This document shows, piece after piece, positions 8,761 to 9,588 of a stretch of 9,588 nucleotides of DNA (the first letter of the stretch is position 1; each line of letters opens with the position of its first letter). A program made the translations under genes and the position numbers. The DNA is from an uncultured Rivibacter sp. (GTDB lineage: Bacteria; Pseudomonadota; Gammaproteobacteria; Burkholderiales; Burkholderiaceae), in the NCBI GenBank assembly GCA_946481025.1, contig CAMLNA010000154.1, positions 1 through 9,588 of the forward strand, in the 5' to 3' direction. The notes beneath the pieces are model-generated. The model saw only the letters and a program-made list of their open reading frames with translations, was not told where the DNA came from and did no database searches.

Positions 8761-9588
8761 TCAGGCGCCGGCCGGCAGGCTCAGGTAGTGGCGTCCCAGG
8801 GCCGTCAGCTCGCCATCGGTGCCGAGCAGGGTGGTGAAGCGGTTGTCCAGGTCGGCGCCGCCCCGGCCGGTGAACCACGCATAGCGGAACACGTCGGCCC
8901 GGCTCTCGCACAACGCAACCATCTCGGTCATCTGCACCATCTGCTTCTCGACGGAGTCGATGGCTGCGTTGCCGTCGCCCACATGCCAGTTGGCCATCTC
9001 GGTCACCCAGAACGGCTTGCCGTACTTCAACAGCCGGTCGAGCTGGCCGGCGAGGCCGTAGTCGTACCAGTGGAAGCCGAGGTAGTCGATCTGGGGGCTG
9101 CGGCCGGCGTTCGCGCCACGGTAGGCGGCCAGGAAGGCGTCCATCCAGACGACCGGGTCCTGGTAGCCGGCGAGCGTGCCCCAGGTGATCTGCGGCCCGA
9201 CGATCTTCACTCCGGTGGCCTGTGCGATCGCTTCGATGCGAGGCCACAGCTCGGCCGCCTGCTGCGGTGTGCGCGTCGCCTGGCCGATGAGGTTGGGCTC
9301 GTTCAGCGCGAGCAGGTAGCCGATGCCGGGGTTGGCCAGCAGCATCTGGGTGATCTGCGCGTCGTTGAAGTCCTGGTTCCACAGCATCGGGATGAAGTCC
9401 ATGCCATGGCGGCTGCGCAGCTCGCTCACCGTGCCGCCCTCGGGGGCGCTGCTCCAGTCGTACCACCAGCTGACGCCCGGAGCGAGGGCCGCGAAGTCGG
9501 CCGCGCTGCTCAGGGCATAGGCGATGCCTCGTTTCGGGCTCTTGTTCGAAGGCGTTGGTGTTGGTGTTGGTGTTGGTGTTGGTGTTGG
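8761..9588 (-). CDS. Secreted glycoside hydrolase, GH128/Asl1-like catalytic domain (5' part beyond window)
   Basis: The frame is open from the right edge to the TGA at 8761-8763, giving 275 residues in view. Residues 1-13 (counted from the edge) are a Pro-Thr linker, and the catalytic domain starts near RGIAYAL (20-26). Motifs of the Asl1-like glycosyl hydrolase family, which includes GH128 endo-beta-1,3-glucanases, appear in order: VSWWYDW, FIPMLW (65-70), LALNEPN with the likely acid/base Glu97, QATRTPQQAAELW, FHWYDYG (172-178), WVTEMAN with the likely nucleophile Glu197, and RYAWF near the end. A GTG at 9429 is not the start, because family residues continue upstream of it. A linker before the domain implies a further N-terminal part, such as a signal peptide or binding module, outside the window. 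Beta-1,3-glucan is the expected substrate from the family, not shown by the sequence. Confidence 0.85.
   Translation of the reverse strand, partial: PTPTPTPTPTPTPSNKSPKRGIAYALSSAADFAALAPGVSWWYDWSSAPEGGTVSELRSRHGMDFIPMLWNQDFNDAQITQMLLANPGIGYLLALNEPNLIGQATRTPQQAAELWPRIEAIAQATGVKIVGPQITWGTLAGYQDPVVWMDAFLAAYRGANAGRSPQIDYLGFHWYDYGLAGQLDRLLKYGKPFWVTEMANWHVGDGNAAIDSVEKQMVQMTEMVALCESRADVFRYAWFTGRGGADLDNRFTTLLGTDGELTALGRHYLSLPAGA
9555..9588 (-). repeat. Hexanucleotide tandem repeat encoding a Pro-Thr linker
   Basis: The unit TTGGTG (plus strand) occurs five full times plus a partial copy and runs off the right edge. In the minus-strand hydrolase frame it reads CCA-ACA, giving alternating Pro and Thr. 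The copies are identical, whereas codons just inside the tract differ (ACG, CCT). Pro-Thr linkers commonly join modules in secreted polysaccharide-degrading enzymes. Because the unit is 6 bp, gain or loss of copies changes linker length without shifting the frame. Confidence 0.9.

Noticed and set aside
9427..9429. GTG as the start codon of the glycoside hydrolase
   Set aside because: The frame stays open upstream, and residues such as RGIAYAL and VSWWYDW, which belong to the catalytic domain, precede it.

Overview
The window reads as GC-rich DNA from a Gram-negative proteobacterium, most likely a betaproteobacterium of the order Burkholderiales. The reasons are the high G+C, the proteobacterial D-xylose operon with a divergent ROK regulator, and a secreted protein ending in a PEP-CTERM sorting signal, which is found in exopolysaccharide-making Gram-negatives. 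The species cannot be named from sequence reading alone.

Positions 1-1226 (minus strand) hold an almost complete ROK-family regulator, called XylR, whose last residues lie beyond the left edge. Positions 1227-1539 are a divergent control region. It contains a dyad at 1443-1467 with the 25-bp length and TTAGTT...AACTA ends of the classical xyl operator, a terminator-like hairpin in the xylR leader, and one further inverted repeat of unknown role.

Positions 1540-7406 (plus strand) form a compact operon, xylF-xylH-xylG-xylB-xylA. The first three genes encode an ABC importer for D-xylose: periplasmic binding protein, permease and ATPase. XylA isomerises D-xylose to D-xylulose, and XylB phosphorylates it to D-xylulose 5-phosphate, which enters the pentose phosphate pathway. 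The first four genes are joined by 4-nt stop/start overlaps. The ATPase has one nucleotide-binding domain instead of the two in E. coli XylG.

Positions 7370-8763 and onward to the right edge are transcribed leftward, towards the operon. A HAF-repeat protein with a signal peptide and a PEP-CTERM tail ends inside the 3' end of xylA, a 37-bp convergent overlap. Upstream of it lies a partial gene for a secreted glycoside hydrolase of the GH128/Asl1-like type. It is preceded by a Pro-Thr linker encoded by a hexanucleotide tandem repeat that runs off the right edge. A reasonable reading is a polysaccharide degrader that imports and isomerises xylose, with surface or secreted proteins next door. No functional link between the two leftward genes and the xylose operon is shown by the sequence. 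I did not find evidence for a wholly new system here; the points that deserve a second look are mostly variations on known themes.
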